Below, piece by piece: positions 20,904 to 30,160 of a DNA stretch of 64,000 nucleotides (position 1 is the first letter of the stretch; the number at the start of each line of letters is the position of its first letter). Under the pieces are notes generated by a model. The model was not told the origin of the DNA. It saw nothing but the letters and a program-made list of their open reading frames with translations, and made no database searches. Location of the stretch: NCBI RefSeq assembly GCF_017894365.1, contig NZ_CP059467.1, positions 372,001 through 436,000 on the forward strand, given 5' to 3'. A program made the position numbers and the translations under genes. This DNA is from Aromatoleum bremense. Its GTDB lineage: Bacteria > Pseudomonadota > Gammaproteobacteria > Burkholderiales > Rhodocyclaceae.

Positions 20904-22163
20904 TCAGTCATTCTCGTTGAGCCACACCGGCTCGTTGGGCGCCGGCCCGTCGAGCAGCCGCTCGGTGGCGTCGATGACGCGGTGAAAGTGGCCAATCGTG
21001 ATGTCCGCGCCCGCCAGGCCCCCGATGAAGCTCATCGCCGGCAGCACCGTGCCCGCCTCGCGCGCGAGGCGGTACAGCACGCCGAGCACTTCCTGGTACA
21101 TCGGCCCGCAGTTCCAGCGAAAGCCCACCGAGCGGTCGACGACACCGAGCGCGCGCACCTTCGACAGGGCGCGCATCAACGCCTCGACCGGGAACGGGCT
21201 GAAAGTCTTGATCTTGATGAGGCCGACCTTGCGGCCCGCTTCGCGCGCTTCATCCACGGCGTCCTTGGCCGCGCCCGTCATGCTGCCGAGCGTCATGATC
21301 GCGAACTCGGCATCGTCGAGGCGGTACTCCTCGACGAGCGGCGCGTAGCTGCGCCCGAAGCGGCTCGCCCACTCGGCGTGCACGGCCTCGATGACGCCCA
21401 GCGCGTTCTGCATGCCGCGGCACTGGCTCTTGCGATAGCGCACGAACGTCGCCGGCCCCTTGCCGCCCGAGCCGCCAGTGAGCGGATCGACCGCCATGGG
21501 CTTCATCGGGTCGAGCGCGACGTGCCAGTTCACGTCCTTCGCCCCCATGAACGCGTCGACGTCCGATTGCTCGGGCAGCTCGACGCGTGACGTGCCGTAC
21601 GACAGGTAGTTGCCGTCGAGGCAGATGTTAACGGGGAGCATGACGTCGTGGTCTTCGGCGATCCTGAACGCCATCACCGTGGTGTCGAGCACTTCCTGCA
21701 CCGTCTCGCAGTAGATCTGCACCCAGCCGACTTCGCGCACCGTCATCGCGTCCTGGTGCCCGCCCCACACGCACTGCGGCGTGATGCCGTCGCGCGTGAC
21801 GATCGACATCACGATCGGCAGGCGCATGCCGGAGGTGCGAAAGTACGGTTCGAACATGAACGCGAGCCCCGGCCCGCAGGTCGCGGTGTAGGTGCGCGCG
21901 CCGGCCAAGGCGCCTCCCTGCAGCACCGACAGCACCGAGTGCTCGCCTTCGGCGTCCACGATGTCGGCGTCCATCCTGCCGTCGGCGATGAGCTTGGCGA
22001 CGTGCTCGACGAGGGACGACTGCGGCGTGATCGGATACACCGCGACCATGTCGGGGCGCGCGAGCGCGACGCCGAGCGCGGCCGCTTCGTTGCCTTCGCA
22101 CAGCATCACTTTCTGCTTCGTCGGCGCGCCGACGGCGGGTTTTTCGAGCGTGGTGGTGCTCAT
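20904..22163 (-). CDS. padG: Phenylglyoxylate:acceptor oxidoreductase, alpha subunit
   Basis: A 419-residue subunit like the alpha chain of pyruvate:ferredoxin oxidoreductase. Features: CEGNEAAALGVALARPDMVAVYPITPQSS near the N-terminus, DAEGEHSVLSVLQGGALAGARTYTATCGPGL, and the C-terminal part FRWNCGPMYQEVLGVL. It supplies the pyrimidine-side of the TPP site and CoA binding. Starts 2 bases after padF. Family members act on pyruvate, oxoglutarate or aryl-glyoxylates; phenylglyoxylate is inferred from the operon. Confidence 0.92.
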   Translation of the reverse strand: MSTTTLEKPAVGAPTKQKVMLCEGNEAAALGVALARPDMVAVYPITPQSSLVEHVAKLIADGRMDADIVDAEGEHSVLSVLQGGALAGARTYTATCGPGLAFMFEPYFRTSGMRLPIVMSIVTRDGITPQCVWGGHQDAMTVREVGWVQIYCETVQEVLDTTVMAFRIAEDHDVMLPVNICLDGNYLSYGTSRVELPEQSDVDAFMGAKDVNWHVALDPMKPMAVDPLTGGSGGKGPATFVRYRKSQCRGMQNALGVIEAVHAEWASRFGRSYAPLVEEYRLDDAEFAIMTLGSMTGAAKDAVDEAREAGRKVGLIKIKTFSPFPVEALMRALSKVRALGVVDRSVGFRWNCGPMYQEVLGVLYRLAREAGTVLPAMSFIGGLAGADITIGHFHRVIDATERLLDGPAPNEPVWLNEND

Positions 22164-22165
22164 GT

Positions 22166-22465
22166 TCACTGGGCCTCCCCGATCATCGTGATCGCGCGCT
22201 GCGGGCATTCGGTCGCACAGATGCCGCAGCCCTTGCAGGTGTTGAGGTTGAAGTCGAACCACGCGGCGTGCTCCTCGACGCACTGCACCGGGCAGTACAG
22301 CCAGCACACCGCGCATTTGACGCATTTGTCGCGGTCGATGACCGGGCGCTGGCTGCGCCAGTCGCCGGGCAGCATCGGGCTGATGTCGGTCGCGACCGGG
22401 CACAGGTCGTCGGGGACATTCGCCTGCTCGAGGTTGAACAGCGGATAGCTTTGATGCCGGCTCAT
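22166..22465 (-). CDS. padF: Phenylglyoxylate:acceptor oxidoreductase, ferredoxin (delta) subunit
   Basis: A 99-residue 2[4Fe-4S] ferredoxin-type subunit. Two complete motifs: CVKCAVCWLYCPVQC and CKGCGICATECP, after a ~45-residue N-terminal extension typical of delta chains of 2-oxoacid oxidoreductases. Its start overlaps the padE stop by 4 bases (ATGA) and it ends 2 bases before padG, so three subunits are translationally linked. Confidence 0.92.
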   Translation of the reverse strand: MSRHQSYPLFNLEQANVPDDLCPVATDISPMLPGDWRSQRPVIDRDKCVKCAVCWLYCPVQCVEEHAAWFDFNLNTCKGCGICATECPQRAITMIGEAQ

Positions 22466-23034
22466 GCGGCGGCCCTCCTTGCGATCGTGTGCACGGTCGT
22501 CTCGGCGTAGCCGCGCTCGAGCGCCGTCATGTTCTGCGCGAGCCCGGCGTCGCGAAAGTCCGAGTCCTCGAGCGCGCGCTTCAACGCGTCGAGCGACACC
22601 ACCCCCGTCGTCTTCGCGAACGCACCGAGCATCAAGGTGTTGGTGATCGGGCGGCGGAAGATCTCGATCGCGATCTTCACCGCATCACACAGGCCGACGC
22701 GCCCGACCGTGTCGGGCAGCACGAGCTCGCCAAGCGCCTTGTGCGTCGCCTGTACCAGCGTGCCGCCCGGCTTCAGCCCGGCGAAGATGTCGACCGAGCG
22801 GGTCAGCGTCGGATCGACGCAGATCAGGCAGTCGGGGTGGTAGATATTGGTGAGCTGGCGGATTTCGCGCTCGCTTGCGCGCAGGAACGACACCACCGGC
22901 GCGCCGCGCCGCTCGAAACCGAACGACGGGATCGATACCGCGTATTTGCCTTCCTCGACCAGCGCCGCGGCCAGAATGCCCGACGCCAGCACCGAACCCT
23001 GGCCGCCCCGGCCATGGAATCGCACTTCGTACAT
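22462..23034 (-). CDS. padE: Phenylglyoxylate:acceptor oxidoreductase, gamma subunit
   Basis: A 190-residue gamma chain of the 2-oxoacid oxidoreductase family: MYEVRFHGRGGQGSVLASGILAAALVEEGKYA at the N-terminus (the conserved GRGGQG), SIPSFGFERRGAPVVSFLRAS, and NTLMLGAFAKTTGVVSLDAL. It forms the CoA-side domain of the core. First of the padEFGHI group, 89 bases after padD; that gap is the largest in the operon and shows no clear promoter. Confidence 0.92.
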   Translation of the reverse strand: MYEVRFHGRGGQGSVLASGILAAALVEEGKYAVSIPSFGFERRGAPVVSFLRASEREIRQLTNIYHPDCLICVDPTLTRSVDIFAGLKPGGTLVQATHKALGELVLPDTVGRVGLCDAVKIAIEIFRRPITNTLMLGAFAKTTGVVSLDALKRALEDSDFRDAGLAQNMTALERGYAETTVHTIARRAAA

Positions 23035-23123
23035 GTTGTCTCCTCCTGCCTCGCAGGGACGGGACGGCTTGGCCCCGCCTTGTGGTTTGCTTCGGGTGCT
23101 ACCGGATTGCTATTCGTGCTGTG

Positions 23124-24035
23124 TCAGTTGGCCCCGCCCCAGCCCGGTTTCACCGCGGCGCCGGCCGGACCGCGCCCGCGCACCGGCAGGTGCGGCAGCG
23201 CGAAGCCCTGCGTGAAGGCGGCGCGGCGCACCAGCGTGTATTTGACGAGCCAGCCGCCGCCGACCGCGAGCAGTCCGGCCGGAATCAGCGCGAGGCCCGC
23301 CAGCGGCGCGCCGAGCGCCGCCAGCAGTAGCAAGGCCGCCGCCAGCAGGTTGCCGAACTTGAGGAACGGCCCGTCGACCGCCGCCAGCGCACGCAGGCTG
23401 CCTTCCGGCGCCCCGTCGGCGCGCAGGCCGGCGAGGTAGCTGCGCCACGCGAGCACGCGCACGAGCAGCAACCCGAGCGTCACGGCGGCGACGCCGAGCT
23501 GGCCCGCCGCGCTCGTCATCACGAACGGCGACGCCACCGCCACCAGCGCCGCGCCTTCAGCGAAACCGGTCGCGACCAGCATCGGCCGGCAGCGCGGATG
23601 GCGCCACGCCGGAATGCCCTTGTCGGCCGACAGGATGCGTGCCTGGGCATAGACGAAGGCGGCGCCGAACACGCCCGTCAGCAGCACGAACAGGCTGTGC
23701 CCGGTGAGCAGTGCAAGCGCGCCACAGCCAAACACCAGCGGCGCCACCGCCGCCTCCCGCGTCATCCACGAGGTGGCCAGGTGCCGATAGACGTTCAACG
23801 CGCGCCACGGCTTGCCGATCTCGAACCACACGCAGGTGAGCCCCGCACCGATCAGCGCCATCCCGCCGAGCAGCAGGGCGCGAACGTCGATGCCCGCGAG
23901 GCTCGCCAGCGCGGCGAAGGCGAGCAGCCCGCCGCCGGCGCCTCCGGCAATGAAGTTCGATGCCGCGCGCCAGTCCCAGTGGTGCTGCTGCCGCGGCCCG
24001 ATCCGCTCGCCCGCCTTCAAGGTCTTCGCTTTCAT
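23124..24035 (-). CDS. padD: Phenylacetyl-CoA:acceptor oxidoreductase, membrane anchor subunit
   Basis: A 303-residue integral membrane protein of the DmsC type with about eight hydrophobic helices (for example GGLLAFAALASLAGI, ALLLGGMALIGAGLTCVWF, PLVFGCGALALLTGH, GVAAVTLGLLLVRVLAW). The conserved FEIGKPWRALNVYRH is the usual DmsC-family GRPxRA-like signature. It anchors PadBC and passes electrons to quinone. ATG 24035 starts 8 bases after padC; a GTG at 24047 that overlaps the padC stop (GTGA) is an alternative start. Confidence 0.9.
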   Translation of the reverse strand: MKAKTLKAGERIGPRQQHHWDWRAASNFIAGGAGGGLLAFAALASLAGIDVRALLLGGMALIGAGLTCVWFEIGKPWRALNVYRHLATSWMTREAAVAPLVFGCGALALLTGHSLFVLLTGVFGAAFVYAQARILSADKGIPAWRHPRCRPMLVATGFAEGAALVAVASPFVMTSAAGQLGVAAVTLGLLLVRVLAWRSYLAGLRADGAPEGSLRALAAVDGPFLKFGNLLAAALLLLAALGAPLAGLALIPAGLLAVGGGWLVKYTLVRRAAFTQGFALPHLPVRGRGPAGAAVKPGWGGAN

Positions 24036-24043
24036 CCCCGCCT

Positions 24044-24691
24044 TCACCCCTTGTCCCAGATGTAATACACGCCGGGGCCCGTGCCGAGTTCCTCGTGCAT
24101 GCGAAACGATTGCGTCTCGGCGAGCAGCCGGCTCACGTTGCTCGTCGGGTCGTCGAGGTCGCCGAAGCTCATCGCCCCCGAGATGCAGGAATTGACGCAT
24201 GCCGGCGTGACGTCCGGGTCGCGCCCGGGCACCTGGCCGGTTCTCGCCGCCTCGTCGATGCGATCGACGCAGAACGTGCATTTCATCGACACCGAGATCC
24301 GCGCCGCATCGAAGCGCACCGCTTCCGACTTGATCGGCGTGTCGCCGTAGGCGAACTTCGCCTCGTGCACGATCGAGCGCGCCTCGTACGGACAGGCCAT
24401 CACGCAGTTCGCGCAGCCGATGCAGGTGTCGTAGTCGATAGTCACCAGCCCGTCGGCACGCTTTTTCGTCGCCGTGGTCGGGCACACTTCCTCGCACGGC
24501 GGCTCGTCGCAGTGCATGCACGAGATCGGCACGAAGCTGCGGCGCACGTCGGGAAATTCGCCCGATTCGATATCGAGCACGCGCCGCCACTGCACGCCCG
24601 GGGGCGTCGCGTTGGCGTTCTTGCACGCCGCGGTACAGGTCTGGCAGCCGACGCAGCGGCGCAGGTCGATGGCCATCACGTAGCGGGTCAT
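24044..24691 (-). CDS. padC: Phenylacetyl-CoA:acceptor oxidoreductase, four-cluster Fe-S subunit
   Basis: A 215-residue DmsB/NrfC-type electron-transfer subunit. Cysteine groups: CVGCQTCTAACK, CMHCDEPPCEEVCP, CIGCANCVMACP, and CTFCVDRI with C..NSC further on, making four [4Fe-4S] clusters. It connects the molybdopterin subunit PadB to the membrane anchor PadD. The start overlaps the padB stop (ATGA, 24688-24691). No Tat or Sec signal. Confidence 0.93.
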   Translation of the reverse strand: MTRYVMAIDLRRCVGCQTCTAACKNANATPPGVQWRRVLDIESGEFPDVRRSFVPISCMHCDEPPCEEVCPTTATKKRADGLVTIDYDTCIGCANCVMACPYEARSIVHEAKFAYGDTPIKSEAVRFDAARISVSMKCTFCVDRIDEAARTGQVPGRDPDVTPACVNSCISGAMSFGDLDDPTSNVSRLLAETQSFRMHEELGTGPGVYYIWDKG

Positions 24692-27444
24692 ACAGTCTCC
24701 TTAGCAGCAACCTTGCGCACCGCAACGCGCACGATGTCCGAGCCCGAGCCGGTCGCGTCCGTCAGCTCGAGCGACATCGGCGCGATCGTGTTGAGGCTCG
24801 GCATGCCGAAGTCGCGGGCGAAAGGCGTCGCCCAGTGGTCGAACTGGCCGAGGATCACCAAGGTGTCCGGGCGCACGCCCTGCGCGAGCACCGCGTCGCC
24901 GTAGGTCGCGCCGATGTGCGAGCGGATCTCGACGCGGTCGCCCTCATTGATGCCGAGGCGCTTGGCGGTGCCCGCGTTGATGATCACGCCGGTGTGGCCG
25001 CGCACGTTCTGCGCGACTTCGCGCATCAGCGCGATCGAGACGTTGCCGCCGGTGTGGTACTGCATGCTCTTGGTCGCGAGCAGCCACAGCGGGAAGTCGT
25101 CCGGGTTGGCGCCGGCATTTTTGAGCTGCTCGGTCCAGCGCCCGGGCACGTCGTGCCACTCGGGCAGCGCCGTGTATTCGGAGAGCTGCGCGTCCCACCA
25201 GTGCATCTTCTGTTCGTGCAGCCGGTTGCCCAGTTCCCGGCCGATCCGAAGCAACCGCTCCTGGTACGGCATCTCGTAGCGGAGATTGTGCTTCTCGAGC
25301 GTCGGCGTGAGGTACCAGTCGAACTTCGACATCGGCACGGTGTAGAAGCCGTGCTCCTTGAACCATTCGAGGTCGTGCGTCTCGGCCCCGTGCGACAGGC
25401 TCGCGGAAGACGCCTTGCAGATCGCGTCCCAGATCGCCTCGACGCCATGTTCCCGGCTCGGGTCGAGGGTATGGTCGTACTGCTCGCCTTTCAACGGCGC
25501 CCCGCCCCCGGCGCCGCGGTTGAGCGCCGTGTTGTAGCCTTCGAGCAGCCCGGTGCGCTTCGCCAGTTCCGTGCTGATCCACGTGAAGTCGCGCGCCTCG
25601 CCCTGCGGTGCGACCGCGGGCTGGCGCAGCACGACGCCGCGGTGCTCCCAGAACTGCTCGACGAACTTCGTGCCGCCGACCTTGATCATCTGCAGCGACT
25701 CGAGGTCGGTCGCCTCGGGCAGCAGGACGTCGGCCATCCAGTTGGTTTCATCGACCGTGTAGGCGAAGCACACCGTGAACGGGAACGTCGCGATCGTATC
25801 GACCAGCGTCGGCGTGTCCCAGAACGAGATCGCCGGGTTCGAGCGATAGACGAACCACACGTCGGGCAGCGTCGGCACGGGCATCGACCAGTCGCTGGGC
25901 ACCTCGCGCAGGTGCATCCACGCCAGTTGCGTCGGGCCCAGCGCCTGGCTCCAGGCGCTGTTGCCGACGATCGGCACGAGCGTGCGGTGCGCGTTGCGCC
26001 CGGTCGGCGTCGCTACCCAGTGTTCCTTGTCGGTCGGATTGAAATTCTGTGCCATGAAGCCGTCTTCGCCGGCTTTGACGCTGCTGTGGCGGTCATCGTG
26101 CGGGCGGTTCAGCCGCACCGTCGTGCCGAGCGTGCCGCCGGGGTTCTCGAGCGCGCCGACGAGGGTCGCAAGGAGCGTCCGCGCCCAGCAGCATTCGAAC
26201 GCACCCCAGCCGTTGTTGACCGACTTGCCGAGCGTCACCGCGACCGGGCGCAGCGGCAAGGTCCGGCCGTCGATGTCGATCGTCGCGCCGATCGAGGCCG
26301 CTTCGAGGTATTCGTTGGCGATGCGCCGGATCGTTGCGGCCGGCACGTCGCAGACGCCTGCGGCCCATTCCGGGGTGTATTTCTTCATGTGCTCGACGAG
26401 CATCGTGTACGCGGTCTTGCCGTCGACCGCGCCCATCTCGCGATGCACGTCGTCGGCGTCGACGCTCACGGCACCGGCCACGGCAAAGCACCCGGCCACC
26501 GCCGGCACCACGGCCGGCGTATCGAAGGGCACGGCGCGCCCGCTCGCCTCGTCCCACAGCAGCGGCTTGGCGCTTGCCGCGTCGCGCAGGTACAGGCCAT
26601 CGGGGCCGACGAGATACGGCGACGAGGTGCGATCGCGCAGGAACGGCACGTCGAGCTTGTCCAGCCCCTGTTCGCACACCAGCACGTGGATCAGCGCGAA
26701 CATGAACGCCGGGTCGGTCTTCGGCCGGATCGGCACCCATTCGGCCGAGCACGCGCCGGTCACCGACAGGTGCGGCTCGACCTGCACGCGCTTGTAGCCG
26801 CGCACGCGCGCCCCCGCGTGACGCGTCACCGCGCACGGGCCGCCGGAGGCCTCGACGTTCGAGCCGATCGAGATCACGTAGTCCGCGAGCGGCGTGTCGG
26901 CCGCGACCGTGAATGCGCGATGCCAGAACTCGCCGTACAGGTGCTCGGAGTGCACGCACTTGACGCCCTGACCCGAGCCGAAGCTGAAGTCGATCGGCCC
27001 CCATGCGGCGAGGAACGCGGGAAGGGTGCCCATGTACATGCCGGGCGTGCCGCCGTGGCCGAAGCTCGCGGCGAGCCGCGGCAGCCCGGCCTCGTCGGTC
27101 AGCCCCTTCGCGCGCGTCGCGGTGAGTTTGGCAGCGACCAGATCGAGCGCCTCGTCCCACGACACCGGCACGAAGCCGGGATCCTCGTCGCGCCCCTTCT
27201 TCGGGTTGGTGCGCTTCATCGGCTGCAGCACGCGGTGCGGGTTGTAGGTCTTTTGCACCAGCCCGTAAGCCTTCACGCACACGCGCCCGCGCGCCGGATG
27301 CACGTCCTCGGCGGCGAAGTTCGGCTCGATTTCGGTCGCGACGCCGTCGACGACTTTCACCGTCATGAAGTCCGGGCCGGCGACGCAGTTGTAGCAGTAG
27401 CTCGGGACTTTGGCGACCGACTGCGGCTTGGGGGCAAGCGTCAT
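24688..27444 (-). CDS. padB: Phenylacetyl-CoA:acceptor oxidoreductase, molybdopterin catalytic subunit
   Basis: A 918-residue DMSO-reductase-family enzyme that oxidises phenylacetyl-CoA, ultimately to phenylglyoxylate (four-electron alpha-oxidation with water). Domains: N-terminal Fe-S segment (Cys17, Cys20, Cys56), bis-MGD domain with SFGSGQGVKCVHSEHLYG in which Cys163 is a possible Mo ligand, and the C-terminal dinucleotide-binding domain (TGVIINAGTAKRLGINEGDRVEI). There is no Tat signal, so the active site faces the cytoplasm, as needed for a CoA substrate. Only three of the usual four N-terminal cysteines are present. ATG 27444 follows GAGG; 13 bases after fdhD. Confidence 0.92.
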   Translation of the reverse strand: MTLAPKPQSVAKVPSYCYNCVAGPDFMTVKVVDGVATEIEPNFAAEDVHPARGRVCVKAYGLVQKTYNPHRVLQPMKRTNPKKGRDEDPGFVPVSWDEALDLVAAKLTATRAKGLTDEAGLPRLAASFGHGGTPGMYMGTLPAFLAAWGPIDFSFGSGQGVKCVHSEHLYGEFWHRAFTVAADTPLADYVISIGSNVEASGGPCAVTRHAGARVRGYKRVQVEPHLSVTGACSAEWVPIRPKTDPAFMFALIHVLVCEQGLDKLDVPFLRDRTSSPYLVGPDGLYLRDAASAKPLLWDEASGRAVPFDTPAVVPAVAGCFAVAGAVSVDADDVHREMGAVDGKTAYTMLVEHMKKYTPEWAAGVCDVPAATIRRIANEYLEAASIGATIDIDGRTLPLRPVAVTLGKSVNNGWGAFECCWARTLLATLVGALENPGGTLGTTVRLNRPHDDRHSSVKAGEDGFMAQNFNPTDKEHWVATPTGRNAHRTLVPIVGNSAWSQALGPTQLAWMHLREVPSDWSMPVPTLPDVWFVYRSNPAISFWDTPTLVDTIATFPFTVCFAYTVDETNWMADVLLPEATDLESLQMIKVGGTKFVEQFWEHRGVVLRQPAVAPQGEARDFTWISTELAKRTGLLEGYNTALNRGAGGGAPLKGEQYDHTLDPSREHGVEAIWDAICKASSASLSHGAETHDLEWFKEHGFYTVPMSKFDWYLTPTLEKHNLRYEMPYQERLLRIGRELGNRLHEQKMHWWDAQLSEYTALPEWHDVPGRWTEQLKNAGANPDDFPLWLLATKSMQYHTGGNVSIALMREVAQNVRGHTGVIINAGTAKRLGINEGDRVEIRSHIGATYGDAVLAQGVRPDTLVILGQFDHWATPFARDFGMPSLNTIAPMSLELTDATGSGSDIVRVAVRKVAAKETV

Positions 27445-27457
27445 GGTGTTCCTCACC

Positions 27458-28279
27458 TCAATGAATGCGTTGCGGGTGCGAATACACGCTGTGGCGCGCG
27501 CCGCGTGCAAACCCGATCAATGTGACCCCGGCCGCCTCGGCCAGGCGCACCGCCAGGCCCGTCGGGGCCGACACCGCGGCCACGACCGCGATGCCCACGG
27601 CGGCGGATTTCTGCACGATCTCGTAGCTCGCGCGGCTCGTCATCAGCACGAAGCCGTCGCCGAAGGCGCCGTCCTGCGCGGCGACCGCGCCGATCAGCTT
27701 GTCGAGCGCGTTGTGCCGGCCGACATCCTCACGCACGAGTGCGACCGCGCCGTCCAAGCCGCACCACGCGGCCGCGTGCACCGCACCGGTCAGGTGGAAC
27801 AGGTGCTGGCGCGCGTGCAATTCTGCCTGTGCGCGGGGCAATGCGCCCGCCTGCAGCGCGCCGCGGCTCACATCGACCGAGCCGAGCGGGCGGCCCGCGA
27901 TCTGGTCCAGGCTCTCGATGCCGCACAGCCCACAGCCGGTGCGCCCGGCCATGGCGCGGCGGCGTTGGCGCAGCCCGGCGAACCGCTCGCCGGCGATGCG
28001 CATCTGCACTTCGCTGCCCTGGGCGTGTTCGACGACTTCGATGTCGTAGAGCTCGCGGGCATCGGTGATGATGCCTTCGCTCAGGCTGAAGCCGAGCGCG
28101 AAGTCTTCGAGGTCTTGCGGCGTCGTCATCATTACGGCGTGGGAAAACCCGTTGTATACGAGGGCGACAGGGACTTCTTCGGCAACCATGTCTTCTTCGC
28201 GGGTGGCATCGCCACCAATCCAGCGATCCACGCCAACTGTGCCGTGCGAATCTGCGATCGAATCCGAATCGTGCCGCAT
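27458..28279 (-). CDS. fdhD: FdhD sulfurtransferase for molybdo-enzyme activation
   Basis: FdhD moves sulfur from the IscS cysteine desulfurase to the bis-MGD cofactor of formate-dehydrogenase-type enzymes. 273 residues; the functional cysteine pair is in RTGCGLCGIESLD, and the cofactor-binding C-terminal REDVGRHNALDKLIGA is intact. As the first gene of the operon, 13 bases before padB, it most likely matures PadB, which would predict a sulfido ligand on Mo. ATG 28279 is used; an internal Met (MVAEEVPVALVYNG) about 30 codons later marks where the conserved domain begins and could be the true start. Confidence 0.93.
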   Translation of the reverse strand: MRHDSDSIADSHGTVGVDRWIGGDATREEDMVAEEVPVALVYNGFSHAVMMTTPQDLEDFALGFSLSEGIITDARELYDIEVVEHAQGSEVQMRIAGERFAGLRQRRRAMAGRTGCGLCGIESLDQIAGRPLGSVDVSRGALQAGALPRAQAELHARQHLFHLTGAVHAAAWCGLDGAVALVREDVGRHNALDKLIGAVAAQDGAFGDGFVLMTSRASYEIVQKSAAVGIAVVAAVSAPTGLAVRLAEAAGVTLIGFARGARHSVYSHPQRIH

Positions 28280-28348
28280 CGCTCACCCCGCCAACCGGTT
28301 TCACCCCGATCCGCCGAGATTGGCGAATCAGCCTCTTCACTTGGCTGT

Positions 28349-28393
28349 AACGATACAAATAGCACCAACAGAAGTCAATATATTTGTATCGTT
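28349..28393. promoter_or_regulatory. Inverted repeat, probable operator of the pad operon
   Basis: Arms AACGATACAAAT (28349-28360) and ATTTGTATCGTT (28382-28393) are perfect 12-bp inverted repeats with a 21-base spacer, i.e. arm centres 33 bases (about three helical turns) apart. One arm covers the -10 of the pad promoter and the other lies just upstream of its -35. The divergent PaaX-family gene at 28591 is the obvious candidate binder. Confidence 0.7.
28350..28378 (-). promoter_or_regulatory. Sigma70 promoter of the fdhD-pad operon
   Basis: On the minus strand TTGACT (28378-28373), a 17-base spacer and TATCGT (28355-28350). Predicted start near 28343, about 64 bases before the fdhD ATG. 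The -10 is inside an arm of the inverted repeat, so repressor binding would block the promoter. Confidence 0.6.
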
Positions 28394-28501
28394 TTTCATC
28401 CAGCGCTTCATGGTGCGACGCATCATTCCACGCCGCTGCATAGAATGTCGTATTTCGTTCTCCGACGAGCGGGTCCCGCTGTCCGAATCACGATCCTCCT
28501 G

Positions 28502-28530
28502 TTCTTAAATCGCCCCGCCGGCGCTAGAAT
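28502..28530 (+). promoter_or_regulatory. Possible promoter of the PaaX-family gene
   Basis: TTCTTA (28502-28507), 17 bases, TAGAAT (28525-28530); 60 bases before the ATG. The -35 match is weak (3 of 6). Confidence 0.35.
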
Positions 28531-28590
28531 CAATCAGCATTCAATTCAATAACGAAATATCCCTCCCCTCAGAGAAACACGATCACGACA

Positions 28591-29547
28591 ATGAAGAGCC
28601 GGTTCATCACACAGTGGATCAACGACTACTTGGCGGAACGCCGCGTACGGGCGAACTCGCTGATCATCACCATTTACGGAGACTTCATCGCCCCGCACGG
28701 CGGAACCGTGTGGCTCGGCAGTTTCATACGTCTGGTCGAGCCCCTGGGCCTGAACGAGAGAATGGTCCGCACCAGCGTCTATCGCCTGTCGCAGGACAAG
28801 TGGCTGGTCTCCGAACAGATCGGGCGCAACAGCTATTACAGCCTCACTGCCTCCGGGCGACGGCGGTTCGAACATGCCTACCGTCGGATCTACGACGCGC
28901 GGCAGCTACCGTGGAATGGCGAATGGCAGATCGTGATCCTGCCCTCGACGCTGGCCGCACCGCAACGGGACGCGCTGCGCAAGGAACTGTCGTGGGCCGG
29001 TTACGGCACGATCGCTCCGGGCGTGCTTGCCCACCCATCGGCGGATACCGAAACCCTGCTGGAAATCCTGCAGGAGACCGGCACCCACGACAAAGTCGTG
29101 CCGATGACCGCCAACAATCTCGGCGCGCTGTCGAACCGCCCGCTGCAAGATCTGGCGCGCGAATGCTGGAACCTGGAGGCAATCGGCGCGACCTACCGCG
29201 AGTTCGCGGACCGGCTGCGCCCGGTGCTGCGGGCGCTGCGCACCGCCCGCGACCTCGATCCGGAACAATGCTTCCTCGTGCAGACCCTGACGATGCACGA
29301 TTTTCGTCGCGCACTGCTGCACGATCCGCTCCTGCCCGATCAACTGATGCCTGCCGACTGGAGCGGCTCGGTAGCCCGCGAAGTGTGCCGCGACATTTAT
29401 CGCATCACCTACCGCCTCGCACAGCAGCACCTGATGGCGACATGCAGGACGCCGAATGGCCCGCTGCCGCCCGCCGCACCGTATTTCTACGAACGTTTCG
29501 GCGGCCTTGAGGACACTACACACCGGGAAGCGGCAGAGCAGCGGTAG
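28591..29547 (+). CDS. PaaX-family transcriptional repressor
   Basis: A 318-residue regulator with the PaaX layout: N-terminal winged helix (residues about 20-95, with SLIITIYGDFIAPHGG, RMVRTSVYRLSQDKWLVSEQIGRNSYY), a Cas2-like central domain (WQIVILPSTLAAPQRDALRKELSWAGYG) and a C-terminal domain. PaaX proteins repress phenylacetate genes and are released by phenylacetyl-CoA, which is the substrate of PadBCD encoded divergently here. So a CoA-thioester-responsive local repressor of the pad operon is the natural reading. It is not part of an aerobic paa cluster in this window. Ends before a bidirectional terminator at 29624. Confidence 0.9.
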   Translation: MKSRFITQWINDYLAERRVRANSLIITIYGDFIAPHGGTVWLGSFIRLVEPLGLNERMVRTSVYRLSQDKWLVSEQIGRNSYYSLTASGRRRFEHAYRRIYDARQLPWNGEWQIVILPSTLAAPQRDALRKELSWAGYGTIAPGVLAHPSADTETLLEILQETGTHDKVVPMTANNLGALSNRPLQDLARECWNLEAIGATYREFADRLRPVLRALRTARDLDPEQCFLVQTLTMHDFRRALLHDPLLPDQLMPADWSGSVAREVCRDIYRITYRLAQQHLMATCRTPNGPLPPAAPYFYERFGGLEDTTHREAAEQR

Positions 29548-29623
29548 CGCAAAAATCCACCTCCGCTGACTGCTGACCTGGAAACCGTTCCTGATCAATC
29601 AATCCATAATGCGTTCTTGATAC

Positions 29624-29649
29624 ACAAAAAGCGCTTTCGCGCTTTTTGT
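29624..29649. terminator. Bidirectional rho-independent terminator
   Basis: Stem ACAAAAAGCGC / GCGCTTTTTGT with loop TTTC, A-rich on one side and T-rich on the other, between the convergent PaaX-family and ferredoxin genes. Serves both strands. Confidence 0.85.
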
Positions 29650-29717
29650 TTGTATCTCGTTGCACTCTTCCCACCCGCGGTTGTACTGCAAGGGCCGAGT
29701 AGTGCAGGGAAGAGACG

Positions 29718-30089
<372 letters not shown>

Positions 30090-30160
30090 TCAACGTGGAG
30101 CCGATCTACGGTAGCATTCGAGCCTGGAACCTAAGTGGCGTCTGTGACGCCAAGCCCGGA

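Noticed and set aside
24835..27525. Nearly 900-codon plus-strand frame opposite padB
   Set aside because: High-GC mirror frame; composition is His/Arg/Val-rich without domains, while the minus strand encodes full PadB.
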